DNA of 64,000 nucleotides from Prosopocoilus inquinatus (GCA_036172665.1 CM069876.1:47151001-47215000); one strand, 5' to 3'. Shown: positions 34,272 to 46,039, numbered from the stretch's first letter. Notes: generated from the letters alone by a model not told the origin. Program-made: numbers and translations.

Positions 34272-34778
34272 TATACAGGGTGTAATTTTAATGAGGGGCC
34301 AAAATTTAAGGGTCAGTTCCTCACACCGAAATATGAAAGAAAGTTTATATAAACATGGGTCCGCAAACGCATAGTTTCTGAGATATAACAAAAATCACCG
34401 TAGGCAGTCACGATTTCATATTTGAAATCTTGTAACATTCCCGAACAACTTTCCCAAATCACATTTCCGCGTATCTTGCAAAATAAAGGTACTTTACTCT
34501 TACGTCGATTTCAAACATTTCGATTTCCTCGGTATATGACGATAGATATTCAGATTTTGGCAAGCGTGTTTTAGGTTTGGGAGGATGCGGAAACTTCCAT
34601 AAAGAATTAATTTTTCTGAGAAATCGATAACAAAAAAGTTTCCCAATTTTTTTTGCGGACCCTGTATCTCGGAAAGTATGCGCTTGCCGACATATGTTTA
34701 TATGAAGTTTTTTTCATAATTCGACGTGAAGAACTAGCCCTTGACGTTTGTCGCGTCAAAAAGGTTACACCCTGTATA
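34272..34778. mobile_element. 507-bp long-TIR element, copy 1
   Basis: The ends TATACAGGGTGTAA and TTACACCCTGTATA begin inverted arms of about 110 bp (shared: ccgaaatatgaaagaaagtt; gtccgcaaacgcatagtttc). The interior is non-coding. Four full copies and one fragment occur in the window, all within introns of class B exons. Confidence 0.85.
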
Positions 34779-35004
34779 ATCCTTTTTGGGTGGTCAAAAT
34801 ATTGTAATAATAATTTGTTAAAAAAATTATTTATTAGGTTAATTAAATTATTATGTCGCATAAATATTTAGAATTTTGTTAAGTTTCCTCTCGTAGACTA
34901 ACTTTAATTTTTTTTGCTTTTCTTATTTCCCTCGAATTGTAACGAACCGCGAATTAACTTGCAAGTTGTTGTAAATGAGGATTTAAAGTGACTTTTTGTT
35001 TCAG

Positions 35005-35497
35005 ACGTCAGCGAACCCCCAATACCGAAACAATGAATAAGAATACAGTTCCTAAAGCTGGGAGACGGAAAAAGAAAACAGTCGAATGCCGAATATGTGA
35101 TTCTAAATTTAAATCTCGCAGTTGTTTGCGCTGTCATATTTTAATACATGCCGACATGAAACCGTTCAGTTGTGAACTTTGCGATTTTAAATGTCGAACC
35201 GTTGGTAATTTGAGAAGGCACGAATTAACACACACCGACGAAAAACCGTTCAGCTGTGATCTTTGCGACTATAAGTCTCGACAGGCCTGCAATTTGAAAA
35301 ATCACTCATTAACACACACCGACGAGAAACCTTTCAGTTGTGATCTTTGCGATTATAAATGTCGACGGCTCGCTTGTTTGACAAGACACAAATTAGGACA
35401 CACCGGCGAGAAACCGTTCGTCTGTGATCTTTGCGATCGCAGATTCCGTCACCGTGTAACACTGAAACGGCACATGTCAGTACACGTCAAAGAATAA
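35005..35497 (+). CDS. E11: C2H2 zinc-finger terminal exon, class B, 5 fingers
   Basis: The exon follows GTGACTTTTTGTTTCAG (AG at 35003-35004) in the shared phase and runs 163 codons to TAA, the shortest class B exon. The leader is RQRTPNTETMNKN … RRKKKTVEC. Five fingers have helix residues SSCC TGNR QCNN RACR HVTR. Finger 1 is the Phe-type CRICDSKF finger that opens class B exons. Fingers 2-3 correspond to fingers 4-5 of E12 (TGNR, QVNN), so E11 looks like a shortened sister of E12. AATAAA lies at 35615-35620, inside a transposon end. Confidence 0.9.
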
Positions 35498-35520
35498 AAA
35501 GTTGATACCTTTGTTGTAAT

Positions 35521-35873
35521 CAGGGAACGGGATTATATATTTTGTTCGGGTAAATACAAACGAGGCGGCAAACTTATGTATAACACTGCACAATGTGCTA
35601 AAGCACATACTATCAATAAAGTTGATTCTTGTCCGATGAAAATTGTAAGTAAACAGTTTTTTCTTTTTATCTTGAAACGAACAAAATTATTTTTTACTCC
35701 TGACCATGCTATTAATCAATAGTAGCGAAACGTTGATTGTTTTTGTCTTCGTAATTTTGTCCGTTTCAAGAGTAAAAAAAAAAAAAACTGTTTACTTGCT
35801 CGCACTACCGTTGACGCCTCGTTCGAAATAAGCCAAAGAAAATAAATAATTCCGTCCTGTAGTGATAATAATT
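35521..35873. mobile_element. Element with CAGGGAACGG/CCGTCCTG ends
   Basis: The ends gggattatatattttgttcg and aaataaataattccgtcctg are inverse. Inside, aaacagttttttctttttat is mirrored by aaaaaaaactgtttacttg. It is related to 27255-27385 and supplies the likely poly(A) signal of E11. Confidence 0.65.
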
Positions 35874-36738
35874 TATTTTGGGAGTCGGGAATTGGTTTTC
35901 ATACGATTCTTTGGTTGAGTAACTGAGTATAATTATTGTAGTTGGTGTACATTAGTATTACAGTCGGTTTTATTGGGTTTGTGTCCAGTCTATTTTACTT
36001 CTAATAAATAACAACAATTTACGCCTTTTTTAAATTATTTTCAAGCATATATAGGGTGTGAACAAAAGAAAAGACTGTACGCTGAGACACACATACTATA
36101 TGGCGAAGAAGTTGAGGCTTTCTTTATCGTTATACCGTTTTTTACCAGTTTACCATAGCAGTCAGGTCTGATGGTGATTTTACATGGGTTGGGTTGAGCA
36201 GCATAAAAGTATAAAAAAACATAACTACGAGATGGCTTATCTGCAACCAACTGCTTTACATAAACTAAACCGAACATTTATTCCATAATTATATCCTGCT
36301 GAAATTAGGTCACTCGAATCATATGCATATAAATGGCGGTCTTTCCTAATATCTAATCTATAATTGGTACTATAAACATTTACTTTAAAATAAATTTAAA
36401 TTATTTTAAATATTAAACAAGAAAATTAGGGACATTTCTCTCCAATTCTCATATCTTGCAATTGCAATTGGCATTTTGTTGTTGGTTACAATGAATAAAC
36501 TGAAACTAGGTTATTCGAATCATGTAAATACCGCCGCGCGCCGGCTGTATTACATAAGACAAATCGAACATGTGATGTTCCATAATTATATCCCAATGAA
36601 ATTAAGTCACTCGAATAATATAAACAGCGGTGTTTTCTGTCTTCTAATCTGTTCGACAAGTCCTTGGGATGCCTGACGTCGAATTCCATATTAATCGACT
36701 CGAGTAACTTGATTTATATTACGCAAGGAAAATGTATC

Positions 36739-36850
36739 TATACAGGGTGTAACTTTAATGAGGGGCAAAAATTTAAGGGCCAGTTCCTCACACCGAAATA
36801 TGAAAAAAAGTTTATATAAACATAGGTCCGCAAACGCATAGTTTCCGAGT
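36739..36850 (+). mobile_element. Long-TIR element, left-end fragment
   Basis: It matches the first ~110 bp of 34272-34778 (TATACAGGGTGTAA …) and stops abruptly at the E11/E12 duplication junction. Confidence 0.75.
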
Positions 36851-36960
36851 ACAAGACATACCGGTTGTTGAAGTAAAACGAGAACGTAATGCAATACAAC
36901 AGACGGAAACGCGTCGGAGTTTACTTGAACTTGATTTATATTATGAAAGAAAAATATATA

Positions 36961-37467
36961 TATACAGGGTGTAATTTTAATGAGGGGCCAAAATTTAAAA
37001 GCCGGTTCTTCGCACCGAAATATGAAAGAAAGTTTATATGAACATGGGTCCGCAAACGCATAGTTTCTGAGATATAACAAAATCATCGTAGGCAGCCACG
37101 ATTTCATATTTGAAATCTCATAACATTCCCGAACAATTTTCCCAAATAACATTTCCGCGTATCTTGAAAAATAAAGGTACTTTACTCTTACGTCGATTTC
37201 AAACATTTCGTTCTCCTCGGTATATGACGATAGATATTCAGGTTTTGACAAGTGTGTTTTAGGTTTGGGAGGATGCGGAAACTTTCATAAAGAATAAATT
37301 TTTCTGAGAAATCCATAACAAAAAAGTTTCCCAATTTTTTTTTGCGGACCCTGTATCTCGGAAACTATGCGCTTGCCGACGTATGTTTATATAAACTTTT
37401 TTTCATAATTCGACGTGAGGAGTTAGCCCTTGACGTTTGTTCCCTCATAAAAGTTGCACCCTGTATA
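36961..37467. mobile_element. 507-bp long-TIR element, copy 2
   Basis: Same length, ends and interior as copy 1. It lies at the equivalent place upstream of E12, so it was duplicated together with the exon rather than inserted independently. Confidence 0.85.
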
Positions 37468-37682
37468 ATCCTTATGGCGTCCTTTGTTATAAAAATTGTT
37501 TATTAGTATAATTAAATTATTATGTCGCATAAATTTTGTTAAGCTCTCTCTTGAAAGCTAAGTTTAATTTTTTTTGCTTTTCATATTTCCCCTGAACGCG
37601 CACATTTATTTGAGTTATAATGAACAGCGAATTAACTTGCAAGTGGTTGTAAATCGGGATTTAAAGTGGCTTTTTGTTTCAG

Positions 37683-38556
37683 ACTTCAGCGAACCCCCAG
37701 TGCCGAAACAGCGAATGAGATGAAGACAATCCTTAAGGTTGAGACACTGAACGAGAAAACAATCGAATGCCGCATATGTGATTCTAAATTTAAATCTCGC
37801 GGTTGCCTGCGCCGTCACATTTTAATACACGCCGGCATGAAACCGTTCAGCTGCGACCTTTGCGATTATAAATGTCGACAGCTCGGTTGTTTGAAAAGGC
37901 ACAAACTAACACACCTCGACGAGAAACCGTTCAGTTGTAGTCTTTGCGATTACAAATGTCGGAACCTCAACAATTTAAGAAGGCACAACTTAACACACAC
38001 CAGCGAGAAACCGTTCGGTTGCGATCTCTGCGATTATAAATGCCGGACCCCCGGTAATTTGAGGAGGCACAAGTTAACACACACCGACGAGAAACCGTTC
38101 AGTTGTGACGTGTGCGATTATAAATGTCGACAGGCCGTCAATTTGAAAAATCACTCGTTAATACACACCGGCGAGAAACCGTTCAGTTGCGGTCTTTGCG
38201 ATTACAAGTGTCGACAGCTCGGTGATTTGGGCAAGCACAAGCTAACACACACCGATCGGAAGCCGTTTAGTTGTGACCTGTGCGATTATAAATGTCGACT
38301 GCTCGCTAGTTTGAAGAAGCACAAGTTAACGCACCTCGACGGGAAGCCCTTGAGTTGTGCATTTTGCGATTATGAATGCCGACGGGCCGACAGTTTGAGA
38401 CGTCATATGTTAAAGCACGCCGGCGAGAAGTCATTCAGTTGTGATCTTTGCCGTTATGAATGCCGATCTCCCGAGTATTTGAAAAAGCACATATTAACAC
38501 ACACCGACGAGAAGCCATTCAGTTGCGATGTCCCTTGCACCCTCCATCTTCAGTAA
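37683..38556 (+). CDS. E12: C2H2 zinc-finger terminal exon, class B, 9 fingers
   Basis: The exon follows GTGGCTTTTTGTTTCAG (AG at 37681-37682) in the shared phase and runs 290 codons to TAA. The leader is LQRTPSAETANEM … LNEKTIEC. Nine fingers have helix residues SGCR QGCR NNNR TGNR QVNN QGDK LASK RDSR SEYK. A tenth finger is cut after its first Cys: FSCDVPCTLHLQ-stop. E13 ends the same way (ISCDVPCTLRL). The upstream intron, leader and last fingers align with E13, and the intron with E11, so E11-E13 are a duplicated trio. No close AATAAA was seen. Confidence 0.92.
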
Positions 38557-39242
38557 TGGAAACTTGTTTTACACACCAATTCATTAACACAGAGCTTGCG
38601 CAGATAAGAAGAAAAGAAGAAGAAGCAGAAGTCAGAGACGAAAAGTTTGCTGCAACGGCCCCCCTCCCCCCTCACTCTCCCCCGCCCACCCGCCCGCGAT
38701 CATATTAGGTTGAAACGACCGGCCTATACATTTTGATTGAATATAGGCACCTAACTTCTGGTTTTTCGTTGTCACGCTGAATATTATTAATATAAAGGTT
38801 GTGTTACGATCCAATTATCAAGATACCTGAACTTCAAGAACAAACATTATCGATGTGACAAGTGACAGCAGACCCCTGACAAGTGCTGTGTATTAATAAG
38901 AAAGCGGAGCGCAGCCTTGCCAGATCTCAAATGCATGAATCAGTTGCACAGGCAACTCGAAAACGCATTGTTGGGACACCCTATATAATCCTTCTTGCGC
39001 CAAAATATTGTAACAATAATTTCGTTTCATGTCGTAATAAAATAATAACATAAAAATTGTTTTTTAGGATAATTAAGTGAATTATTATGTCGCAAAATTA
39101 GAATTTTCTTAAGTAAACTAAGTTTAAATTTTTTGCTTTTTGTATTTCCCCCGAATGCGCACATTTACTTAAATTATAATAAACAGCGAATTAATTTGCA
39201 ACTTGCTTGTAAATGAGGATTTAAGGAGGCTTTTTGTTTCAG
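38557..39242. other. E12-E13 gap
   Basis: It begins with a 3' UTR alignable to that of E13 (gaagaag… gaaaagtttgctg), then a C-rich stretch (38659-38698). The last ~240 bp aligns with the introns of E11 and E12 (attaattatgtcgc… ttgcttttt). No separate gene. Confidence 0.55.
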
Positions 39243-40287
39243 GCGTCAGCGAATCCAGAGTGCCGAGACAGTGAATATGAAGACGATTCCCAAGACTGAG
39301 ATGCTGAATGAGAAAACAATCGAATGTCGGATATGTGATTCTAAGTTTCTGTCTCGCAGAAATTTGCGCGAGCATATATTAATACATACCGGCGAGAAGC
39401 CGTTCGGTTGTGATTTTTGCGATTACAAAAGCCGGCACCTCAGTAGTTTGAGAAAACACAAATTGACGCACACCGACGAGAAGCCGTTCAGCTGCGATCT
39501 TTGCGCTTACACGTGTCGATATTCCGAAAATTTGAAAAAGCACAAGGTGAAACACAGCGACGAGAAACCGTTCGTCTGCGGTCACTGCGATTATAAATCC
39601 CGACGGCTCGATCTTTTGAAACGCCATAATATGCTAATGCATACCGGCGAGAAGTCATTTAGTTGCGACCTTTGCGATTATAAATGCCGGCAGCTCGGTA
39701 AATTGAGAGAGCACCGATTGATTCACACGGACGGAAAACCGCTCAGTTGTGATCTGTGCGACTTTAAATGCCGACGTCACGGTATTCTGAGAATGCACAA
39801 GCTAACGCACACCCACGTGAAAGTGTTCGGTTGTGATCTTTGCGATTACAAATGCCGACAGCTTCGAGGTCTGAAGAGGCACAAATTAATACACACCGAC
39901 GAGAAGCCGTTCACTTGTGATCTCTGCGATTACAAAAGCCGCCAGCTTCGAGATCTGAAACGGCACAAATTAACGCACACCGACGAGAAACCGTTCAGTT
40001 GTGATCTTTGCGATCATAAATGTCGGCAGATGATTAATCTGAAAAAGCACAAGTTGACACACCTCGACGAGATGCCCTTAAGTTGCGACCTTTGCGATTA
40101 TAAATGCCGACGGGCTGACTCTTTGAAACGTCATATGTTAAAGCACACCAACGAGTCAACCAAGTCATTCAGTTGTGATCTCTGCCATTACAAATGCTCA
40201 TCTTCCGAATATTTGAAGAAGCACATATTAACACACACCGACGAGAAGCCCATCAGTTGTGATGTCCCTTGCACCCTGCGTCTGTAA
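39243..40287 (+). CDS. E13: C2H2 zinc-finger terminal exon, class B, 11 fingers
   Basis: The exon follows GAGGCTTTTTGTTTCAG (AG at 39241-39242) in the shared phase and runs 347 codons to TAA. The leader is RQRIQSAETVNMK … LNEKTIEC. Eleven fingers have helix residues SRNE HSSK YENK RDLR QGKE RGIM QRGR QRDR QINK RDSR SEYK. Finger 4 ends H-x4-H (RHNMLMH), and the linker before finger 11 is extended (TNESTKS). The last two fingers are as in E12, as is the aborted final finger (CDVPC). The only AATAAA noted is far downstream (41139). Confidence 0.92.
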
Positions 40288-40499
40288 TTTTTACAAACCT
40301 AGTTTATTATAAATTCACTGAAACACATCTTGGTCAGCGGAAAAGAGGAAGAAGAGAGAGGCGAAAAGTTTGCTGTTCTTGTCACATATACAAGAGAATT
40401 AGGGCCAATCCCTCTTCTCATGTCGTGCGATTAGGATTTTGCTGTTGGTTATAATGAGTAAACTGAAACTAGGTCACTCGAATCACGTAAATACCGGCC

Positions 40500-41090
40500 G
40501 TATTACACAAGCTAAATCGAACATCTGGATATTCCACTCGAATTAGGTCACTCGAATCATGTAAATAGCGGTCTTTACTGACGTCTGATCTGTTTGACAA
40601 GTCCTAGAGATGTGAGTTATCGAATTCTTTCCTAACCGAGTGCAGGTGTGGTTTCTAACCGATTGCAGGTGTGGTTCATAACCATGTGGTTGGATTACAC
40701 AAGCTAAATCGAACATCTGGATATTCCGCTCGAATTAGGTCACTCGAATCATGTAAATAGCGGTCTTTACTGACGTCTGATCTGTTTGACAAGTCCTAGA
40801 GATGTGAGTTATCGAATTCTTTCCTAACCGAGTGCAGGTGTGGTTTCTAACCGATTGCAGGTGTGGTTCATAACCATGTGGTTGGATTACACAAGCTAAA
40901 TCGAACATCTGGATATTCCGCTCGAATTAGGTCACTCGAATCATGTAAATAGCGGTCTTTACTGACGTCTGATCTGTTTGACAAGTCCTAGAGATGTGAG
41001 TTATCGAACTCTTTCCTAACCGAGTGCAGGTGTGGTTTCTAACCGATTGCAGGTGTGGTTCCTAACCGATTGCAGGTGTGGTTCCCAAAC
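40500..41090 (+). repeat. 192-bp tandem repeat, 3 copies
   Basis: The units start at about 40509, 40701 and 40893 (aagctaaatcgaacatctgg) and include aggtcactcgaatcatgtaa and a short internal repeat aaccgattgcaggtgtggtt. A diverged relative lies at about 36480-36670. Confidence 0.9.
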
Positions 41091-41339
41091 GTTTGCGGGT
41101 ACGGCCTTTGTTGTCATGCAAGTTGTTACGGTACATTCAATAAACGTCTCTAATTTGTTTTAAGTGACTGATTAAATCCGCGCCCCTCAACCCCAAAATT
41201 ACCCCCAACATTTTGGCAAAGGCTGCCGAAAATCCTGATTCTGTATTAAACGCGCATTTTAACACCAAATACTACTTAAGCATTTGATTTTTTTGTCATT
41301 ATTTAGTGTTTTTCATTTTATACTGTTTGATTACCTACG

Positions 41340-42110
41340 TGGTCTTCGACCGATAGCGCTTTCGTGAAGAGAAACAAAGAGCATGTGTAGACAATCGGTT
41401 GACAAGTGTGATTCTGTGAAGAGTAACAAAAAGATGTGGTTTCGTGAAGAGTAACAAAGAATATATGTAGGCGATCGGTTAAAAATAGTGATTTCGTGAA
41501 GAGTAACAAAGAGCAGGTGTAGACAATCGGTTGACGAGAGTGATTCCGTGAAGAGTAACAAAAAGATGTGGTTTCGTGAAGAGTAACAAAGAATATATGT
41601 AGGCGATCGGTTAAATATAGTGATTTCGTGAAGAGTAACAAAGAGCATGTGTAGACAATCGGTTGACGAGAGTGATTCCGTGAAGAGTAACAAAAAGATG
41701 TGGTTTCGTGAAGAGTAACAAAGAATATATGTAGGCAATCGGTTAAAAATAGTGATTTCGTGAAGAGTAACAAAGAGCATGTGTAGACAATCGGTTGACG
41801 AGAGTGATTCCGTGAAGAGTAACAAAAAGATGTGGTTTCGTGAAGAGTAACAAAGAATATATGTAGGCGATCGGTTAAATATAGTGATTTCGTGAAGAGT
41901 AACAAAGAGCATGTGTAGACAATCGGTTGACAAGAGTGATTCCGTGAAGAGTAACAAAGAGATGTGGTTTCGTGAAGAGTAACAAAGAATATATGTAGGC
42001 GATCGATTGAAAATAGCGATTCCGTGAAGAATAACAAAGAGCATGTGTAAACAATCGGTTGAAAGAGGGTAACAAAGAGTATATGTAAGCAACCGGTTGA
42101 AAAGAGACGG
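41340..42110 (-). repeat. 132-bp tandem repeat, about 5.5 copies
   Basis: The unit contains gtgaagagtaacaaagagca, tgtgtagacaatcggttgac and gaatatatgtaggcgatcgg, with sub-repeats of gtgaagagtaacaaa. 132 is a multiple of 3, so two long minus-strand frames stay open through it. They are artefacts of periodicity with no family match. Confidence 0.9.
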
Positions 42111-42402
42111 ATAAAGCATATTTGTTTCGATTGGAGTACGCAAACGAATGAATCGAAACAATCGCATCTCGTAATTTTAATGTTTTATAATAACATAATA
42201 ATAATTATTCATAAATATTACTTTCATCTCCTGGATGTACATAACACGTGATCGCTACTACTCACGTTAAGATGGCCATTTCTTTTTAACTTTTTAACAA
42301 TCGCGTGCTCTTCGTTGCTCTTGATGAAACAGCGCGCGCGCTAACATTACTAAACGCGCCGATCTGTACATTTTGTTTTAAATCGGAGTGACACTTTTAT
42401 AA

Positions 42403-43035
42403 TCAGGGAAAAGAATTCGGGCCGCTTGTTTTGCGAATGGCACGAAAATTTACTGTATCAGCCACGCCCACGACGTGCGAACGATTGCCCGCCTGCCCCT
42501 CCCACTCAATAGTAGCAATTCGACGCACCGCATCGCAAGCCGCGGAAATGTCATTATAACAAAAAATTAATAATAAATTTTGCCGTTACGGACGCTTTTT
42601 ATTTATTATAACCAGGGAAAAGAATTCGGGCCACTTGTTCCGCGAACGCTACGAAAATTAGTACCTACTCGGACTGTATCGGTCTCGCCCGCAACGTGCG
42701 AACGCTCGCATTGTGCACTCCTTTCCCTCCCACTCAATAACAATTCGATGCATTGTTTTGGAGGCCGTAGAAAGATGGCAGGGACCCTATAATAAGAGTC
42801 TGGACAATTCGTAACTTAGTTTTGATTAGCGACGCTTATGTCATATGACAAATTGAAGCTTGCCAACTGTCAAACGTAACAGGCGAGAAGCTAACGCCTA
42901 CTTTTCTTCCCTCCCAATCATAGCTAATTGTTGTGAAATAACATTGGCGGTGCTATCCAGACTCTAATTAAAGGGTCTATCATTCGGCGTAAACAGCGTC
43001 CAACATTAAGCGGCCTGAATTCTCTTCCCTGTTTA
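42403..43035. mobile_element. Element with CAGGGAAAAGAATTCGGGCC ends
   Basis: The left end cagggaaaagaattcgggcc (42405) is repeated directly at 42610, and its inverse ggcctgaattctcttccctg is at about 43012-43032. Interior: a diverged duplicate pair (cgtgcgaacg, ccctcccactcaata). Non-coding. Confidence 0.7.
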
Positions 43036-43089
43036 TAGCGTTTAACGAAGCAATAAAAGAAATGTCACAGTAAACTTCATTTATTTCAG

Positions 43090-44014
43090 GTGGTCCGCGG
43101 TTTCTAACTTCCTACTTCCACCTGAAAAAGTCGACTTCACATCCGCCGAGTATAAACCCAAACACGTGCTGTCATCTGACGGCAAGAAGCTGTTCCTCTG
43201 CGACCTCTGCGATTACAAATGCCCGAAAGCCTGCAGAATGAAACTGCACCTGAGGACGCACTCCGAAGAGAAGCCTTTCGCCTGCGAGCTTTGCAATTAC
43301 AGGTGCCGATTCCTGAAGTGTCTAAAAACTCACATGGGAACGCACACCGACGAGAAGCGCTTCATCTGTGACCGTTGCGGCTACATGTGCCGGGCGTCCT
43401 CGTCTCTGATCGTGCACATGATTACACACGAGGATGGAAAACCGTTCGACTGCGATCTGTGCGGGCAGAGCTTCAAGCGCGCGGCGAATTTGAAGCGGCA
43501 CGCGCAAGCGCACGCCGGCGAGAAGCCGCTCGCCTGTGATTTCTGCGAGTACAAGTGCCGACGGCCGGAGTATTTACGACAACACATGGTGACGCATCAG
43601 AACGAGAAACCGATCAAGTGTACGCTCTGCGATTTCAAGTGCTCGCGCCGCATGTACCTGCGACGGCACATGTCGAGGCACACCGGCGAGAAGCGCTTCA
43701 AATGCAACCGCTGCGGTTACGAGTGCAACGAGACGACGCACTTGAAGTTGCACATGCTGACGCACACCGACGAGAGGCCTTTTAAATGCGGGCGTTGCGA
43801 GTACGCGTGCAAGACCGCGCGGTATTTAAAGATGCACATGAGGGTGCATTCGGACGAGAAGCCGTTCAAGTGCGACCTCTGCGAATACGCGGCCAAGTTT
43901 CAGGGCAACTTAATAAAACACATGACGATACACGAGAAACTGCTCAAGTGTAACATCTGCGAGTACAAATGCAAGTCGGAAAAGGATTTAACGAAACACG
44001 TATCGTTGCATTAA
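43090..44014 (+). CDS. E14: C2H2 zinc-finger terminal exon, class A, 10 fingers
   Basis: The exon follows TTCATTTATTTCAG (AG at 43088-43089) in the shared phase and runs 307 codons to TAA. The linker begins WSAVSNFLLPPEK and ends SSDGKKLFLC. Ten fingers have helix residues KCRL FKCT ASSV RANR REYQ RMYR ETHL TRYM FGNK SKDK. It is a class A exon isolated among class B exons (E11-E13 before, E15 on after), so the classes interleave. AATAAA lies at 44088-44093, followed by a CAGGGTG-type sequence at about 44104. Confidence 0.92.
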
Positions 44015-44907
44015 TAACAACAGAAACAGATTAAACAGCAACATCCTACGGATCGCTTTTTGATTTGCAACAAATTTTTTGAAAAATAATAAAGTATGTT
44101 ATACAGGGTGCGTCATGACTTGTCCTGTCTTCTAGTTTCGTGCGTGTAATTTGAACTCCGATGCGCCTGCACGCGAAGATTTCAATTTGAACTGTTGCAG
44201 AGGATTTGAACCAAATAAAAAAAACTTTTTAAAAACAAATAAAATAAATAAATAAAATATCCTCTGCAACTCTCACGAGCAACAACCATCCGAAAATTGA
44301 ACTGTTGCGTTAGCTTTTTTGCGGTGCGCAACAAAAATCGAGTCGTAGTGGCATGTATCGCGATTCTCATTTCACTTCGTACATGACATCTCATTACGTT
44401 ACGGTAAGTTATTGTTTACACGCTGGTTTTTTTCTTAGACCCGCGATAATAAATATGATTAAAGTGTTTTTTGTTTGTTTTTGTTTGCCGTTAGGAAATT
44501 CGTAACTGTACAAACATGTAAGTTGCTTGTAAACTTTTCTTTGTTTTCTTGGCGGACGTTGCCGGTGACGGTTAATAAATTGATGACGACACGAAATCCG
44601 CGACGCGTGCTTTGATCTACTACAAGAAAAAGAGCCCGCCTTCTGGTTACTATTTTCATTTATTCATAGTTTCCTGTGCTGATGAGGCAATAATACATCG
44701 CGAAATATCATATCATTACGAATCATTAGCGTTTCTTTTTTTTTGTGACAAAAGACGATCAAAATTAGCTTCCCTTGACAACTCGGATGACAGAAGATGA
44801 AGAATCAAACGCCCAAAATTTTAAGAGAAGGTTTTGTCCTCTGTCGTTTCATTGGAATTACTTAATCTCAACTTACTTTGATGTTTACGTTAGTTGATGT
44901 GTTAAGT
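44015..44907. other. E14-E15 gap, first part
   Basis: It holds an imperfect inverted repeat near 44190-44290 (gaactgttgcagaggat… / atcctctgcaac). Beyond that, AT-rich sequence with no gene seen. A ctgatgag…gaaa string near 44677-44705 was examined and rejected as a ribozyme. Confidence 0.45.
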
Positions 44908-45040
44908 AGGCCCGATTTTTTTCACCTCCTGATAAATTTATCTGCCAGATATTATCTTTGGTAACCATTGTATCGATGGCAGTTTCCGATGATATTACCT
45001 GGCAGATAAATTTATCAGGAAGTAAAGAATAATCGGGCAG
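44908..45040. mobile_element. Hairpin MITE (CCCGATT ends), copy 3
   Basis: The arms cctgataaatttatctgcca and tggcagataaatttatcagg form a near-perfect hairpin. The loop gtaaccattgtatcgatgg is shared with 53993-54122. Confidence 0.8.
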
Positions 45041-45195
45041 TAGTCAAGAACGTAACATGTTTCTCACTATGTCAAATCAAAGCCAACTTCAAACCTTATT
45101 GACTTAAAACTGTCAATCAGAATCAGCAACCAGTTTATGATTTCTAACTTTCAATTTGAAAATGCCTGGAAATTTAAAGAAATCTTTTGTTTCAG

Positions 45196-46039
45196 GCCGT
45201 TCAGTTGTGATCTGTGCGATTCAAAATGCCGCCACCTCAGAAGCTTGAAAAGGCACGAGCTATCTCACACCGGCGAGAAGCCGTTGACTTGCGATCAGTG
45301 CGATTATAAATGCCGAAGGACCGAACACTTGAGAAAGCACATGTTGAAGCACACCGACGAGAAGCCGTACGGTTGCGATCTGTGCGATTATAAATGCCGA
45401 CAAGTCGGAAACTTGACTCGGCACAGGTTGGTGCACACCGGCGAGAAGCCGTTCGGTTGTGATCTTTGCGATTCTAAGTTCCGACGAGTGGAGAACCTGA
45501 GAAGGCACGAGCTGACGCACACCGACAGGAAGCCGTTCACTTGCGACCTATGCGATTATACATGTCGACGATTTTCGGACTTGAGACGCCACAAGTTAAC
45601 ACACGCCGGCGAGAAGCCGTTCGCGTGTGATCTGTGCGATTTGAAATTCCGAAAAACCAAAGATCTGACGAGGCACAGGTTAACGCATACCGAGCGGAAG
45701 CCGTACAGTTGCGACCTGTGCGGTTATAGATGCCGGCAAAGTGGAAACTTGAATCGGCACAAGCTGGCGCACACCAGCGAGAAGCCGTTCAATTGCGACC
45801 TGTGCGATCTGAAATTCCGACAAGAGGTACACCTGAAAGAGCACGTGTTAACGCACACCGACGAAAAGCCGTACGGTTGCGATCTGTGCCATTACAAATC
45901 TCGACGAGTTTCGGATCTGAAACGACATAAGTTGAGACACACCGGCGAAAGGCCGTTCAGCTGCGATCTGTGCGATTATAAATGCCGGCAAATCGTCAGC
46001 TTGAAGCTGCACAAGTTAAAGCACAGCGTTCAAGCTTGA
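45196..46039 (+). CDS. E15: C2H2 zinc-finger terminal exon, class B-like, 10 fingers, no leader
   Basis: The exon follows AATCTTTTGTTTCAG (AG at 45194-45195) in the shared phase and runs 280 codons to TGA. Uniquely, the acceptor abuts the finger array: one base, then PFSCDLC. The class B leader and CRICDSKF finger are missing. Ten fingers have helix residues HRSR REHK QGNR RENR RSDR KKDR QGNR QVHE RSDR QVSL. Fingers 4, 6 and 8 are Phe-type. The contact set is Arg/Asp-rich and unlike neighbouring exons. AATAAA lies at 46071-46076. The phase still fits the shared donor, so the exon could be used, joining the upstream domain directly to a finger. Confidence 0.9.

Noticed and set aside
41318..42167. 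Two minus-strand frames of 239 and 278 codons
   Set aside because: Overlapping frames over a 132-bp tandem repeat; low-complexity content and no domain.
44677..44720. Third hammerhead-like string (ctgatgag … cgcgaaa)
   Set aside because: Stem II does not pair beyond its first base pair and stem I does not pair, so the core words alone are not enough.
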